Shown in pieces: positions 1-12,483 of a stretch of DNA of 64,000 bases. The position numbers were made by a program, and so were the translations under genes. The DNA is from Cordia subcordata (Eukaryota; Streptophyta; Magnoliopsida; Boraginales; Cordiaceae), in the NCBI GenBank assembly GCA_028554755.1, contig JAPTOF010000017.1, positions 11,307,501 to 11,371,500 on the forward strand, written 5' to 3'. Numbering within the stretch: position 1 is the stretch's first letter; the number at the start of each line of letters is the position of its first letter. The notes under the pieces were generated by a model that searched no databases, had not been told where the DNA came from, and saw nothing but the letters and a program-made list of their open reading frames with translations.

Positions 1-3000
1 TATATATATATATATATATATATAAATATTTCAGCTATTCTCGTTAGACTACTATATATGCATTTTTCATCAAAATAAGGAAAATATTTCTTCATTTCCA
101 AATACATTTAAATACATATAAGAAATAATTATTTTGCATTGATTAAACCCCTCCAAAAATTATATATTGCATATATAGTATCTACCCTTCTCTTTGGCAT
201 CTCAAGTTACACTCATCACACTTTCATAGCATAAAAATTATACAGAACTAAAGACTAAATTATTAACTATGTCATTCTATATTAAAATTATTATTATGAA
301 AACAAGAAATAATTAAGATACCAAACTTTAAATATTATTAGTTAAAGTTATAATAAAGAGTTAGATAATCCATCAAATTATATTTTAATAACCTACTAAC
401 TTTAGTAATTTTATTTTTTACATGTTAGTATAAGAGATCAAAAAATAAAATTTATCTCGTAGAGGGGGCAACTCATCAAATATGAAAAAGCAAATACACT
501 ACATTATAAAAATATTTTTTGGGCTGGGGGCCATGGCCCCTACTTGCCCCCCTCCCACCCTGTATATAAAAGTATTGCATATGGACATGCTATCCACACA
601 TTTTTTGGAATATATATATATATATATATATATATGACATAATTGCATATATAATTGATCACCTTCTAAAATAATATATAGGTTTTGATGTCTGCTGAAG
701 CTAAGAACAGGTCTAAAACCACCTCACTGACCGAAATTAACGTTATTGATATATTATGTCATTGCGCAAATGCCTAAAATTTAAGTAAGGCTAGTAATTT
801 TAAGCTTAAGGTTAAAATAATTGTCGATCATAAAAAATCGAGTTTTCAGTTAAATATACAATACTAATTTATAAATTAACTACTCTTATATTATCGATTT
901 CACGTAAACAAAAGCAATGAGAATTGCACCAAATCTGTGCATGTCAGCAAGCTAACTTGGATATGCAACTTCTTAGATGGCATTTGCTCAACCATACGCA
1001 GTTTTACTAATAATTTCTTAAAATATTATTAGCATGTTCACTTCTATCGTTGACGAAAACGAAAAATAAAATAGAGGAATTAATCTTGTGATGCTGTTTA
1101 ATTTTGTGGAGCAAGAGGTGTGGCCATGGTGGCCAACATGATTAGGAGACAAAGCATTGTGATCAGGATTAAATGAGTTATATTATACTATTTAAAGCAT
1201 TGTGATGCTGTTTAATTTATGTTTCCAGGGTTTTCCTTGACAATGGCACTGAAATGGACTGGTCAAATAAATGATCAAATATATGAGTTTTAGGTTCTTT
1301 TTTTCAAACATAGTAAGCTGTCTGATGTGCATACATTAGGCTGCTTTTCAACTATAATTTCCTTTTCACTTTTTTCCTCTTAATTATATGTAATTTTACT
1401 CTACTTGTGACCATCAAAATTTGGATTTTTAAGTAATTAAAAGCCTGTACCTTACAAGAAATCCTTTTGTCTTGTTTGATTTTCTTATAGGTAATTACAA
1501 TATTCGTAGGATCTATACATGTAAACTTCACCTATCGTGAGAAACTGATCGTCTCACATCCATATATCATGAAACTAATCGTCTCACATCCATATTATGA
1601 GTATGGAAGATATTTTTAGAATAGTTTAAAGAGAAATACTTCACACAGTTGCTACTATTTATTTTCAAATAGAAAAGTTGTGTTTAGATTGATATGACTG
1701 TAGAGCTTAAGACTTTTTGATTAGCGATGAACAACGTGTCATATCACAGCTTAATGATTTGATTAATAGATCTTCAATGCATCTATCTTGCACGAATACC
1801 TACATGAAAAAGAATCTGAAATCTTAAGCACGTTATATATTGTTAGAGTTACCACCTCGATACCACTGTAGAGCTCAAGACTTTTTGATTAGCAATGAAC
1901 AATGTGTCATATCAGAGTTTAATGATTTGATTATTAGATCTTCAATGCATATATCTTGCGTGAGTATGTACATGGAAAAGAATCTGAAATCTTAAGCACA
2001 ATATATAATTTTGGAGTTACCACTTCATCTAAAAGCTTAAGTTTATAAAGAAGATTTAGCTATATTTATTTATTTTACTTAATATATATAATTTTAATTC
2101 TTGCTAATTTCCTAAGTATTTGTCTAAGCTACATATACCCTTTTACCATCTTGTGAAGGTTCATCTCTTTTTCAGTGTTTCGTTTTTCACCACTTCTGGT
2201 GACTTTATCTTCACAATATAATTATTTTGTCCTTCTCTAATGGGATATAATGATTTGCGCATTATGATGTGGCACCTATAACTCTTTTAACAAATATATT
2301 GTCTTACTATTTATAGGAAATGTATATAAAAATGTGAAATAAGATTTGACCAGCTAATGCGTTATGAGTGACATATGATCTTTGAATACGTCCAATGAAA
2401 TTGTGAAGTGTGTATTGGCAAGTCAACTAAGAAATAATATAATATAGCAGTTGGTTAATTGGGCGAAACAAAGAAATAATTAATATATAAGCCATTGGTT
2501 ATCAGAAATTATAATTTGGATTTGATATGTACGAATTGTTCATGAGATGCTCAAATAAACAACGACCCAACTTAATGCCAATGCTAAAAATAGTCTCTTT
2601 GTGTAAATAAATTATGCTACTTGGACAAAAACACATTCTAGTTTTCTATATATAGAAGATCTACTGACATTATCAGTAGGTTTCTCATAATGACGAAGTA
2701 GTAGGTTGAAATAACTAAAAAAAACTATAAAATTTGCATTTATCCATTTTTGAGTTTTTCTTTTAGTTGGAGGAAGCAGGCGGGTTCTGAATCCCGTATG
2801 CTATTATGAGAAAGATTTCGTAGTCGTGAATTAAAAATACAATACAATAAAATTATTTGGACATTCTTCGCTGTTGTTCCATTTCTATTTTCTTCTTCTT
2901 TTTCTATTTTTTAATTTTTTAGAGAACTCATGATTAATAATAGTAGTAATTCGGTTCGTAAGAAGTCGTTTCAACGAAGGGAAAAAGACCCCATGGTGTG

Positions 3001-3853
3001 TCTCACAAGATCGATGAGCGTGCAAGTTTTATATTTTATTGTTTCAAACTTCTTTCCCTAACTTTTATTGACAAAAGAGCTCTTAAGCTACAAAAACTTG
3101 AAGCTATGTTGAATCCGGAAATGGAAATAGGATTTGTCTTGCTATATATATAGTATATACCATGAGACCTCGTGATAAATTAATAGTCTCGTATACGTAC
3201 AGCAAATTTTACCAAATTAATAGGCTTGGAATTTGAACAAATAAATGTACGTAAGAGGGGAAAAAAATCATTCTAGAAACGAAAGTTTGGCCTTTTCACT
3301 ATGTCAAATCAAACCGTATTTCATTACATGAGGTCGACTTCATGATCTTTTAAAATAGTATAACAAGCAGTGTTCATGATCAAGATTTCAAAAGCCTAGG
3401 TATATAGCTACTGCAGTGATAATGCAATTACTATGTGGATCCTGGTGATATTATGGTTGCTATATATATACTTATTTTATGTTTCGTGTTATTTAAATGA
3501 TTATTATATGATTAATATGAACTAGTTTTATTTAAAAAAATAATTAGTAATATATTGAAGATATATTTTTTTAATTCAAATAATCATGAGATCTAGAAAT
3601 GAAAAAGTTTAGAGTTTAAGAAATTAGTTTGCCTTTTAAATTTTATTAATAATTTTTCAATGATAAAAAAATTAAGATTAACTATTAAATGCACACAAAA
3701 TATATTTTTTTTAAAAAAAAATCATCTTAAATTAGTCAAGCATTACTGTGGCGAATCACGCGGAACAGTTTCATGCATTCTGATGAATAGCTATCCTTTT
3801 CAACCAACCCCATTTCCCCCACCCCCCAAAAAAAAAAAATAATAATAATAATA

Positions 3854-3894
<41 letters not shown>

Positions 3895-3943
3895 GAAGCT
3901 ATTTTAGCTATATATTAGTCTGCTAATCCCGTAATAATCTGAT

Positions 3944-3982
<39 letters not shown>

Positions 3983-4508
3983 GGCTCCAAATGGTCGGTC
4001 AAATAATTAGTGGTTATATAATGAATTCAGCTTACCAGATACCTCGCAATTAAAATTTTCTATATATATATAAGTGGTTTACGAGTGGCTTATTCGTGTC
4101 GAAGGTTTTAGTTTTCATCATAAATATCATTTAATTTTATTTAATTTTAAAAATGTATTAAGTTAGTGTTTTATGACATAATTTACCACTTTTTATGTAA
4201 ACCCAAGGATTTTACTCAATTAGGAAAAGCTCTTCATCAGAAGAGAAATGTGGAGATTCAAATCCATCAATAGGCTTCCTGGTCGTCTCTAGAACCCGTC
4301 AATATTATTTCATGAATTATGAATATGACTTAATGAAAGTTGATGTAACTTTTCGAGTTGATTAAAACAATGAAATTTTACTTTTGATGCATGTGCTTAT
4401 GCGTGAAGAAGAGAGACATCTTCAGGATTAACCAATACAAGCCACGTTGATAATGCTGTTAAAAAAATTGCCGGTACCCAATCTCCTTGACCAGTCTGCT
4501 GCTTAACC
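1..4508. other. AT-rich intergenic region
   Basis: No gene is recognisable here. The stretch is AT-rich, with TA microsatellites at 1-24, about 610-635 and 3948-3980, a trinucleotide AAT-type run at about 3838-3893, and the tandem duplication listed separately. The short open frame at 3660-3842 ends in a run of lysines made by poly-A and looks like chance. Confidence 0.7.
1697..2030. repeat. Two-copy tandem duplication, 168-bp period
   Basis: The block starting 'actgtagag' at 1697 recurs at 1865. Both copies contain 'gactttttgattagc', 'agatcttcaatgcat', 'aagaatctgaaatcttaag' and a 'gagttaccac' end. The copies differ by scattered substitutions, so the duplication is not recent. No coding potential is seen. 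Confidence 0.85.
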
Positions 4509-4518
4509 TTATATATAC
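4509..4518 (+). promoter_or_regulatory. Probable TATA box of the MYB gene
   Basis: The sequence 'ttatatatac' lies about 160 bp upstream of the MYB start codon. A transcription start near 4540 would give a 5' leader of about 130 nt. Inferred from sequence and spacing only. Confidence 0.4.
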
Positions 4519-4670
4519 TTACAACAACTTTGTGTTAAACATTACTACGTAACTCTTATCATCTCCTGCTGCACAAAACCCAACATCTTTAGATTATATT
4601 AATCCCTTCTTGTGTTCTGACTGTAGATTCCATCGTCTATATAGTGTGGCAAAGTTCGATACAGCGCGCC

Positions 4671-5267
4671 ATGGGCAGATCACCATCTTGTGCCGATGGT
4701 TTAAAGAAGGGTCCCTGGACTGCCGAAGAGGATCAGAAACTGATTGAATATATCAAGAAACAGGGACAAGGGAAATGGAGAACAGTCCCTAAGGCTGCAG
4801 GTTTGCTTTTTAATTATTTTTCTGTCTACTTATGTTTTTAAGGAGTAAAATTTACATATTATCTTTGTGCTGTAACTTATGTACATCATATTTTCTTATA
4901 GTATCAAAACTAGCTAATTATTTTCTTATACTCTGACTTATGTGTATCACACCCCCTATAGTATTAAAACTAACTAATTACCCTCCTGAAGTTTTTAATA
5001 GTGTACAGAATACTTATAAAGTTTTTAAAAGCGTGGAAAATATCCCTTGAAACATATGAGGGCAGGGGTATTTTGCATATTTTAAAAAACTTCAGGGGGT
5101 AATTTGTTAGTTTTGATACTATAGAGGGTTATAGTGCACATAAGTCAGAGGACAGGGAGTAATTAACTAATTTTGATGTTATAAGAAGGTATGATGCACA
5201 TAGGCCATAGTATAGGGATGTAATATGCAATTTATTCTATTTTTAAGTATTTAATACATATATATGT

Positions 5268-5302
<35 letters not shown>

Positions 5303-5741
5303 CTTTGCTTGGAATTAAAAATAGTTTAAATGGTTGATATTACTTCTCAAAGAATAATGATCTGGATTGGATTCTCGTGAAAGACGAGAGGTGGGACGTG
5401 GTGAGGGGGTTTGTTAAAACTAAAAAAGAAAATTACAATCTTCGCCTGTTAATGTTAGAGAATAAGGTTGTCTTGCACTGCTACGATAAAACCCTTCTTT
5501 CTTTGAAAGTTAAAGCCTGTATAGTTAAACTTAACTCATGCAACAGGGCTTAACAGATGTGGAAAAAGTTGTCGACTGCGATGGACTAACTACTTGAGGC
5601 CAGACATCAAGAGAGGAAGGTTCAGTTTTGAAGAGGAAGGGACCATTATACAATTACACAGCATTCTTGGAAACAAGTGAGTCTTTTAATAATTCAGCAA
5701 AAGTTTCATCACTCTTAACCTTTTCCATATGGTACTACATA

Positions 5742-5783
<42 letters not shown>

Positions 5784-7049
5784 ACTGTAGGTAACTTTGA
5801 AGACACGTGAAATATGTGTAAACTTGCGTTGCGTAAATATAACCCTAACTAGAAAGATCTGCTTACCTACTCCCAAGAATGTCAACGCTTCATCAATGAT
5901 AACTATGGACAAGTTTTCTAGCCTTTAAGAAAACTATGCTCCTTCCAATTTTTGCATGTTTTTTATACCATGTTTACTTCATTGGGATTTTGTAGTTTAA
6001 TAATTTGCCATAATTTGTCCAGTTTTGGCTTTCATTATGTGAGTATTTTAACTTTTATGTCCATACATAAAAATCATGTGAGAGAGACTTAAAACTTTTT
6101 TTATGTGTGAGGTTAGTGGTAACCATCATTCATAAACAATGAATTCTTCCAAAGACTAAAATCTTAAAATATAAAAAGCGTGTAATTTTATATGTTTTTC
6201 AAATTTAAGATTTTAGATAAGCATACATATAACAAACACAAGTTTATTGTTTTAAAAAAAATAAAATTGTGGACATAAACAAAGAAAAAATCGAATCACG
6301 CTAAAAATATCGCGTTAATTCATTTCAGGTGGTCGGCTATAGCTGCCCAGTTACCAGGAAGAACAGATAACGAGATAAAGAATTACTGGAACACTCATAT
6401 TCGAAAGAAGCTTTTAGGGATGGGTGTTGACCCCATCACTCATAAGCCAAGATTGGATCTACTGGAGCTATATCATTCCATTCTAAACTCATCTTTACTC
6501 AGCTCATCACCACAAGTAAACTTGCAAAACTTACCTGCAATAATTCATCAAACTTCAGTAGACTCAAACCTTCTAAATCTTTTCAGATCTCTGGCTTTGT
6601 CTCAGTACAGCAATGGCCTCCAATGTTTGCCACAAAATCATCAAGTGATGAACCAAGATTTTCAACCAAGCTTAAACCCTCTTTTCTCTTGTGACCCTCA
6701 ACTTATTAATCACACCCCATGTGGACAAAATTCTCTACAAAATTTGTGTGGTGAGCAGTATTCTACTGTGGCACAAAATCTTGCAACTCTGCAGCATGTT
6801 AACAAAGGTTATATTGATTTGGATTATTCATTAGTGAAGCTTCTGTCAGATAATTATAATAATCAACTGTTCCAGAATAGTCTTGGCTCAGTTATGTCTA
6901 CGTCTTCATCTAGTTCAACTCAACTGAACTCGTCCAGAACGTTTATACATGGCAGCTGCACTGAGGAGAAGGACAGCTTTTGCAGCAGCATAATGTCGAA
7001 AATCTCAAATCCTTTATTAGATCTTGATCGTCTTTTATGTAATTTATAA
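4671..7049 (+). CDS. R2R3-MYB transcription factor, MYB41/MYB74/MYB102-like
   Basis: Three exons: 4671-4800, 5547-5676 and 6329-7049 (stop TAA), 326 residues. Both introns are GT..AG, at the usual R2R3-MYB positions: after the AG of the first repeat and inside the GNKW of the second. R2 runs from GPWTAEEDQ to the NYLRP linker and R3 from RGRFSFEEE to [12 protein letters not shown], with the regularly spaced tryptophans in place, so this is a nuclear DNA-binding protein. The segment after R3, [17 protein letters not shown], is the signature of Arabidopsis subgroup 11 (MYB41, 49, 74, 102), which acts in stress, cuticle and suberin control; that role is inferred. The R3 helix lacks the bHLH-partner motif. 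The C-terminal half is Ser/Asn/Gln-rich. The start was chosen because MGRSP opens this family. Oddities: MGRSPSC where relatives usually have MGRSPCC, and EEEG where relatives usually have EEEE. Confidence 0.93.
4846..5234. mobile_element. Foldback MITE-like element in MYB intron 1
   Basis: Long imperfect inverted repeats fill most of intron 1. The left arm has 'catcatattttcttatagta' near 4884 and 'ctctgacttatgtgtatcac' near 4930. The right arm carries their reverse complements near 5180 and 5130, around a centre near 5050. The arms extend to about 4846 and 5234. No coding capacity and no convincing target-site duplication were seen, so the superfamily is unassigned. Confidence 0.7.
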
Positions 7050-7971
7050 CTAAGTGGAAGAAAATTGTATTCGTACGCTAAGCGAAATATTTTATCTTTA
7101 CGGATAGGTCCTTCCTCTTTTTTTTTTTTCCCTTTTTTTCTTGTGTGTGTGTGTGTGTTATTGTCTCATATATAGGGAGAGATGCTTAAAATTTGTAAAA
7201 TACCATTGTCTATGCGTCATTGTTTAGTTCAATTAAGCAGTAAACTCATTGTTTCGTTGAGCTTAATATAGTGTTTAATTAGATGCTCTATAGTCTTGCC
7301 TTTTCTCATTTGAAGTTGGATAAGGAAGAGGCCTTATATAAAAGTTTCTCATCATTTTATCACAAAAGGGTTAGCGGGTCTGCTAAAAATATATAAGAAC
7401 TACACATATTATTTTATGTGAAACGATATAATTAGAATAAACTGTTATTCTTTTAAATGCATGTTAATAGAACTTGGAAAGAACATGAGATATATGTTAT
7501 CAAATTTAAATTAGAGGTCTGAATAGAATTCATTAGTTTTGAAGATGCAATAATTTTGAGGTTCTAAGACAAGTTGAAATATTTTCTTCATTTATGATAT
7601 ATTAATAAAAGTTATTTGATAAATATTACCAATATTTCTTATTGGTAAATTATCAAAATAACCTTATCAAGATCATTCTAATATTACTTATAATAAAATA
7701 TAACAAAATATGAAATTAATAATTAAAAATATGATGGAATTCGTGTGTGACACGGGCATAAGTTATATATGTAAATATACTGGTGATGAACCTATTTTTT
7801 TCCAATATAGTTATCATTAATTCAAAAGTCAAATTTACAAAAAAACTCCAACCCGATGATGGATAGCTAAGACACCAACACTACAAAGGACAAGTGGGTC
7901 GAAAAGCCTAAGTCCAACTAGAGAAAATAAACCATAACTTTACTATTTTATCTTTAGTGTCGGTCTAAAAA
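7050..7971. other. Intergenic, nothing recognised
   Basis: AT-rich 3' flank of the MYB gene. A pyrimidine run and a GT microsatellite (about 7143-7158) lie in the probable 3' UTR. No gene or element boundary was found. Confidence 0.6.
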
Positions 7972-8960
7972 TTTTATTTTTTTTTAAATGCAAGGACTTA
8001 TATATAGCATCCCACGGCTAAAGTCCAAACCCAGACAAAAACACAGGCCAAACATAACCCTAACAATTCTCAGACTCAACACAATGGCTGCTCCGGTGAC
8101 CTTCAATGCAACAGCAAAGCAAGGAATATAAATTCCCATCAACAACAAGATAATCCTCATCTTGCCATCACTAAAGCACCTTGCCATACACCAAGGAAGC
8201 AAAAACGCATCAATACTTAGCAAAATCCAAACGAGTAGACGGCAAAGTTGCGACCCTCGACAGACAAACTTGAAACCACTCAAAGGTGAGTTTTGTGGAC
8301 TCACCGACTCGAATAGAGGCTGGGCCAAAGAACTACAAGTCCTAGATAGTCTTAACATTCCAAGAGAAAGAATGAACTCTCTAGGCTAAAGGCTTAAACA
8401 AGTTGTGGCTAAGACTACCTTATCACCTTCGCAACCACCACAAAAAAACAAAGAACCCAAAGCAGCAAACAAGAGGTGCTTCTGGCATCTCTCGACTAAA
8501 ATGGTAAGACAATAACTTATGATATCAAAAAGTTCTAAATTTTATATTGTGGCAAAAGAAAGGATTTATATTACCAAAAAATTAGCCTATTACAGAGTCA
8601 TCAAACTGAGAGAATACAATATCTACTTTCAAAAGATCCTGCAGGGAATGAGGTACAAGCTAACCAATTAAGGGGTAAGTTCCTATCAAGAGCCTGCTTT
8701 GCCACCCAGTCTGTACGTAATAGCATAAGCTTTATAAGAGATGTTGCTAAAGCAAACATATTGAAAATGTTTCGACAAATGGCAACATCTGTTATGATAC
8801 AGGCAGAGTTCCATTAGTAAAAGAACATTTCACAATTGCTTCATATAGTTCTTAACAGTTAGGAGAAGCCACGAGCTTGACGAAAGAATGAACATCCTGT
8901 AACTGGCCCATAATTTGGACTCTAGTACTATCTAAAAAATCTTGAGATTAGATTAATTCA
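7972..8960 (-). mobile_element. Degenerate LINE 3' end with RNase H-like tail
   Basis: Read on the minus strand, 8714-8664 encodes TDWVAKQALDRNLPLNW followed by a stop at 8603-8601. This resembles the end of the RVT_3 (RNase H-like) domain of plant non-LTR retrotransposons, where a (A)D-W-(I/V)-A-K segment precedes N-x-P-x-N-W. Downstream on the same strand is about 600 bp of low-stop sequence, including a 124-residue open frame (8358-7984) of no known family. It ends in an A-rich tail, the T run at 7975-7985 on the plus strand. The upstream part is too decayed to read. The 5' boundary is a guess and no target duplication was identified. Confidence 0.45.
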
Positions 8961-9980
8961 AGGTCTTATTACGTGGACTTAAATCTTTTGAACTTTCAAT
9001 GTGGAAGGAATAATACTCTAACAAATAGAACGTTACCTAAAGCATACAAAGAGTTTGTAGCCTTAATTTGTAATCTTATTTAGGTGAATTTTTCCTTAAT
9101 TGGTAATCTTGTTTAGGTGAATTTTTTGTTATTAAAAAAAATAAAAAGAAGAGAAAATAGATGTCACAACACAATGGGAAAAAGAAAATTAGATAAATTA
9201 TTCTAGAGATCATTAAACTACTTTACCAATCTTTTTTTTTACCATCAAATTATTTTTGCTATCCTAAAAGGACTTTTGTTTTTTTTCGAAACGATTTCAT
9301 TCAAAGCCTTCCTGTCAAATATTGTTAAAAAATTAACAAAAGCACAGTAAAATTAAAAGTCTAAGGAATTAAATATAAACTTTTTATCCTTTTCATTTTT
9401 TCATTTTTATGTTATTTATTATCTAGCTCGAATACTTTTTCTTTTCAACTTTCTTTCTTTTCTCCACCCATCTTCTCTCATCTAATTTCTACCTTCACTA
9501 CCTTGGCCTTTCCCAAACAAGTGAACAACCTCCCATAAACGAACATGAAGCTTCATAACTAGCCAAAGAAAAAGAAAATCATTGCTCTATTTTTTCTATA
9601 TATAGCTTATGAGGCAATTAATGAGCGATTAAAATAGTTTCAAAACCAAGTAGTATTACAAAGTTCTTGCCTTTCTCCCACCATGGTTGTGTACATCTTT
9701 TTGTTCTTTAATTCTTTTCCTATATACGTGTTTGACATAAGACAGCTTATAAGGTGACATGTTATATGTTAACACTTCCTGGAAAAACAAAAAAAAAAAA
9801 AAATACTTCCATTGGGCTAGGGATCGTAAGAATATAACTTTATTTATTATGCTTTTAGCTTCTTATTTTCTGCAATGATAAGTGCGACAAGACGATATTT
9901 CAAGACCATTGAATAAATGCAATATTTTGTTTCTTAAAAAAATAACTTTCTGTCAATAAGAACTCAATTAAGATGTAAGC
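8961..9980. other. Intergenic, nothing recognised
   Basis: AT-rich sequence with homopolymer runs. No open frame, RNA gene or element boundary was found. Confidence 0.6.
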
Positions 9981-10340
9981 TTTTTTTTTTTTTTTTTGGT
10001 GAATTCAGTGAGATTTTATTCACGAAACCCAGAGCAGGGTACAAGGCCAGCTTCTCGCTCCTCAATCCCACTAACAATAAGCCTACAAAACTAAGGATTT
10101 GATAGGCAAAGACAAAACAACTGGGAAAACCCAAATACAGAAACAAATTTCAATCAGAAAAGCAACACACAAAAGAGAACCAAAAGAAAACCAATTGGTC
10201 TGAGGGGAGATATGGAGGGAGTAATACATGCAATCCAATGGCACTTGGATCTCCAACCTTGCTTGCCTCAACATCAATCTCTTCATTCAGTAAATCATCA
10301 TTTTCAAAGTCCAAAACTTGAAATTGATCCAAATCTTTTT
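9981..10340 (-). other. Transcript-like 3' segment ending in AATAAA plus A17
   Basis: On the minus strand, downstream of the EF-hand stop codon, an AATAAA hexamer (10020-10015) is followed about 17 nt later by a genomic run of 17 A (T run 9981-9997). Between 10332 and 10150 there is a 60-residue open frame whose first part (FENDDLLNEEIDVEASKVG) looks protein-like. I do not recognise it. It could be the natural 3' UTR of the EF-hand gene, or the 3' end of a retroposed mRNA inserted beside it. No clear target duplication was found. Confidence 0.45.
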
Positions 10341-10359
10341 TTAAAATTTAGAAATCAAA

Positions 10360-10698
10360 TCAAATAACTCCCATTTCTTCATCCCATGTCATAGATAATC
10401 CATCCATCAAGCCAGGGCTGAGTCTAAACATGAGAATGCAAAACTCCATCTGGTTCAAAGCCCCATCTCCGTCCAAATCCCCTTCAGCCAACATGTAAAA
10501 GATCTCCTCATCCCTCAGGTCCTGTAACCCTAGCAGAAGCGTGTTTCTCCTCAAGCTCTCAAAAGTTATAAGCCCTTTTCCCACATCCATTAACAGAAAA
10601 AACCCATTGCAGAGCTCACCCATGAAGCCTTCAGTTCCCAACCGTTGGATCATAGATGGGAAGTAGTCTTCGAAGACGTACGGGTCATCAGATGCCAT
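10360..10698 (-). CDS. Single-EF-hand calcium-binding protein, PBP1/KIC/CMI1-like
   Basis: Intronless, 112 residues. The protein opens MASDDPYVFEDYFPSMIQRL and has the family core ELCNGFFLLMDVGKGLITFE near residues 30-48. A single canonical EF-hand loop, DLDGDGALNQME, lies near residues 75-86, followed by FCILMFRLSPGLM. This arrangement, one functional EF hand after a degenerate one, is that of Arabidopsis PINOID-binding protein 1, KIC and KRP1/CMI1. Those are small cytosolic calcium sensors that bind a protein kinase or kinesin and act in auxin and trichome signalling. The length is close to the family norm of about 110-130. Binding partners here are inferred. The ATG is the first in frame, and a TATA-like sequence lies about 140 bp upstream. 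Relatives are also intronless, so absence of introns does not by itself make this a retrocopy. Confidence 0.9.
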   Translation of the reverse strand: MASDDPYVFEDYFPSMIQRLGTEGFMGELCNGFFLLMDVGKGLITFESLRRNTLLLGLQDLRDEEIFYMLAEGDLDGDGALNQMEFCILMFRLSPGLMDGLSMTWDEEMGVI

Positions 10699-10835
10699 TG
10701 TGACAAATTAAACAATGTGAGTGCTACAAAAAGGGACCAGGATAATAACTTATAAGTTGTTTTGCTATATGAGTGACAAGAGGGTAGTGAGACATAAAGT
10801 TACACATGGCGCAGCTAACTAAACCAAGCTTACTG

Positions 10836-10846
10836 GTATATATAAA
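10836..10846 (-). promoter_or_regulatory. Probable TATA box of the EF-hand gene
   Basis: The minus strand reads 'tttatatatacc' about 140 nt upstream of the start codon, giving a predicted 5' leader of about 110 nt. Supported by spacing only. Confidence 0.4.
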
Positions 10847-10929
10847 GATTAGATTTCTGTGATTACAACAACGCTGTGGATGTTTCGAAGGGAAGGTTCT
10901 CTTTCCAGGAAGCTGCATACATATCATTG

Positions 10930-11970
10930 GGGAACGGGTTGGCCGATTGGGGTGGGGAAATGAGTTTGGATGTCATCATATGATTATTTTCTTAATCTTC
11001 ATGATGATTAAATAGCCATTTCACCTAAGTTTGCAAGGCCACTGTATAAGTGGAAACCCCAACGGATCTAACCAAGATCTCGCTTTTTGTTAGAATGTTA
11101 TTCCTCTTACGTAGAAAATCAAAATTTAAGATTGCTTAATAAGATTTTCTATTAATTCCTTTAATGCTAATTAGTTCTAGGGTGGAATCTCAAACTTAAT
11201 TAACATAGTAGCAGAACTGAGTCCTTGGTCGTGTGACCCTTTCATTCATGTGTGACTCCCCTTATTTCACCACGTGCGACTCTTTCACCCACATGCAAGT
11301 CATATTCCTATTCGTCTCTGATTCATACTTTCGTTAAAATCAGGTCATACATTAGGAGGAGTATTAGAATATTATTCCTTCTACATAAAAAAAATTAAAA
11401 TCTAAGGCCAATTAATAAAATCTTAGGCTACTCCTAGCAACAATTGATTTTAAATTGGAATATCAGATTTTTTAGTACTTTTCAACTTTGTGGTTGCTTT
11501 ACTTGCGTGGTCTATTATTAATTAATTGTTAAAAACAAATTAATATAGTAGAAAAGACCAACTCTAAATTTCTTTCCCAAATAGCAGATTCAAATTTAAG
11601 ACGTAAAAAATGGGTAAAACGTGAGTATTATTAGATTAGATCGAGTTATAGTCTCTTCACATCATGATTAAAAAAAAAAAGAAAGGAAAAAGCACGGGCT
11701 CCATTTCTAAAACTAATAGTAAGTAGGAATACCTCAAATTTAATATATTTATAATTTTGGACCTTATAATTTTCCTATATGTGAAAATAGAATCCTACAA
11801 CATCAAGGTCCAATCCTTTGAAAGGAGAAACATTACATTTCATCGGATGTGTACTATAGTCAATAAAACATTTGGAATGAATAGAATGAAAAGTAAGGGT
11901 GGTAAATGTAGAGAAAAGGGATTTTGGTGACATACACGTCCCGTCGGCCTGTGTATCTCGTAGCATACTA
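10930..11970. other. Intergenic, nothing recognised
   Basis: AT-rich spacer upstream of the EF-hand gene. Short minus-strand open frames at 10724-10927 and 11775-11966 have no family features and look like chance. Confidence 0.55.
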
Positions 11971-11973
11971 TTA

Positions 11974-12163
11974 AGGGTCTATTTGATTTTTTTTTTTTTG
12001 AGGAAAACATATTTTTTAAAAAATATATTAGTTTTGTAATAATTATTTAACTTATCTTTAAGAAAAATTAAAACTCTAAAAAAATCTCAAATACAATTTT
12101 TTTCAAAAATTAAAATTTTAACTTATAAAAAAACACTTTTAAAAAAATCAATCCAAATGGACC
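11974..12163. mobile_element. Tourist-like (PIF/Harbinger) MITE, copy 1
   Basis: The left end 'gggtctatttg' and right end 'caaatggacc' are inverted repeats flanked by TTA (11971-11973 and 12164-12166). The left end has one extra A next to the target site. The interior is poly-A/T-rich and matches the copies at 25030, 40135 and 45452. Confidence 0.7.
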
Positions 12164-12483
12164 TTAAAATCATAATCGGACAGAAACGATTTACTATTGT
12201 TTTAATATAAGTGTTGGTCCTTATTATTTAATTTTTTAGATTGAAAGAAAATGGAAAATTTTCTATATCAAGAATTAAATAAATAATGAGTTAAGGGGTT
12301 AAAGTCTTGAAACAATAGTTTCTGAGATAAATTTCCTCCACAAACAAGTCTGCTCATTGATTATACACTGTAACGTGGTTACAAAATTTAATCCCCTCCT
12401 ATATGAATAAATTATGATAAGATTTAAAGCTATAAATTACTCCTTGCTGAAATATATTTAAGTTTTTAATACAATTGCTTAAG

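Noticed and set aside
10360..10698. EF-hand gene as a processed pseudogene
   Set aside because: The reading frame and EF-hand loop are intact and the family is normally intronless, so the nearby A tract alone is not enough.
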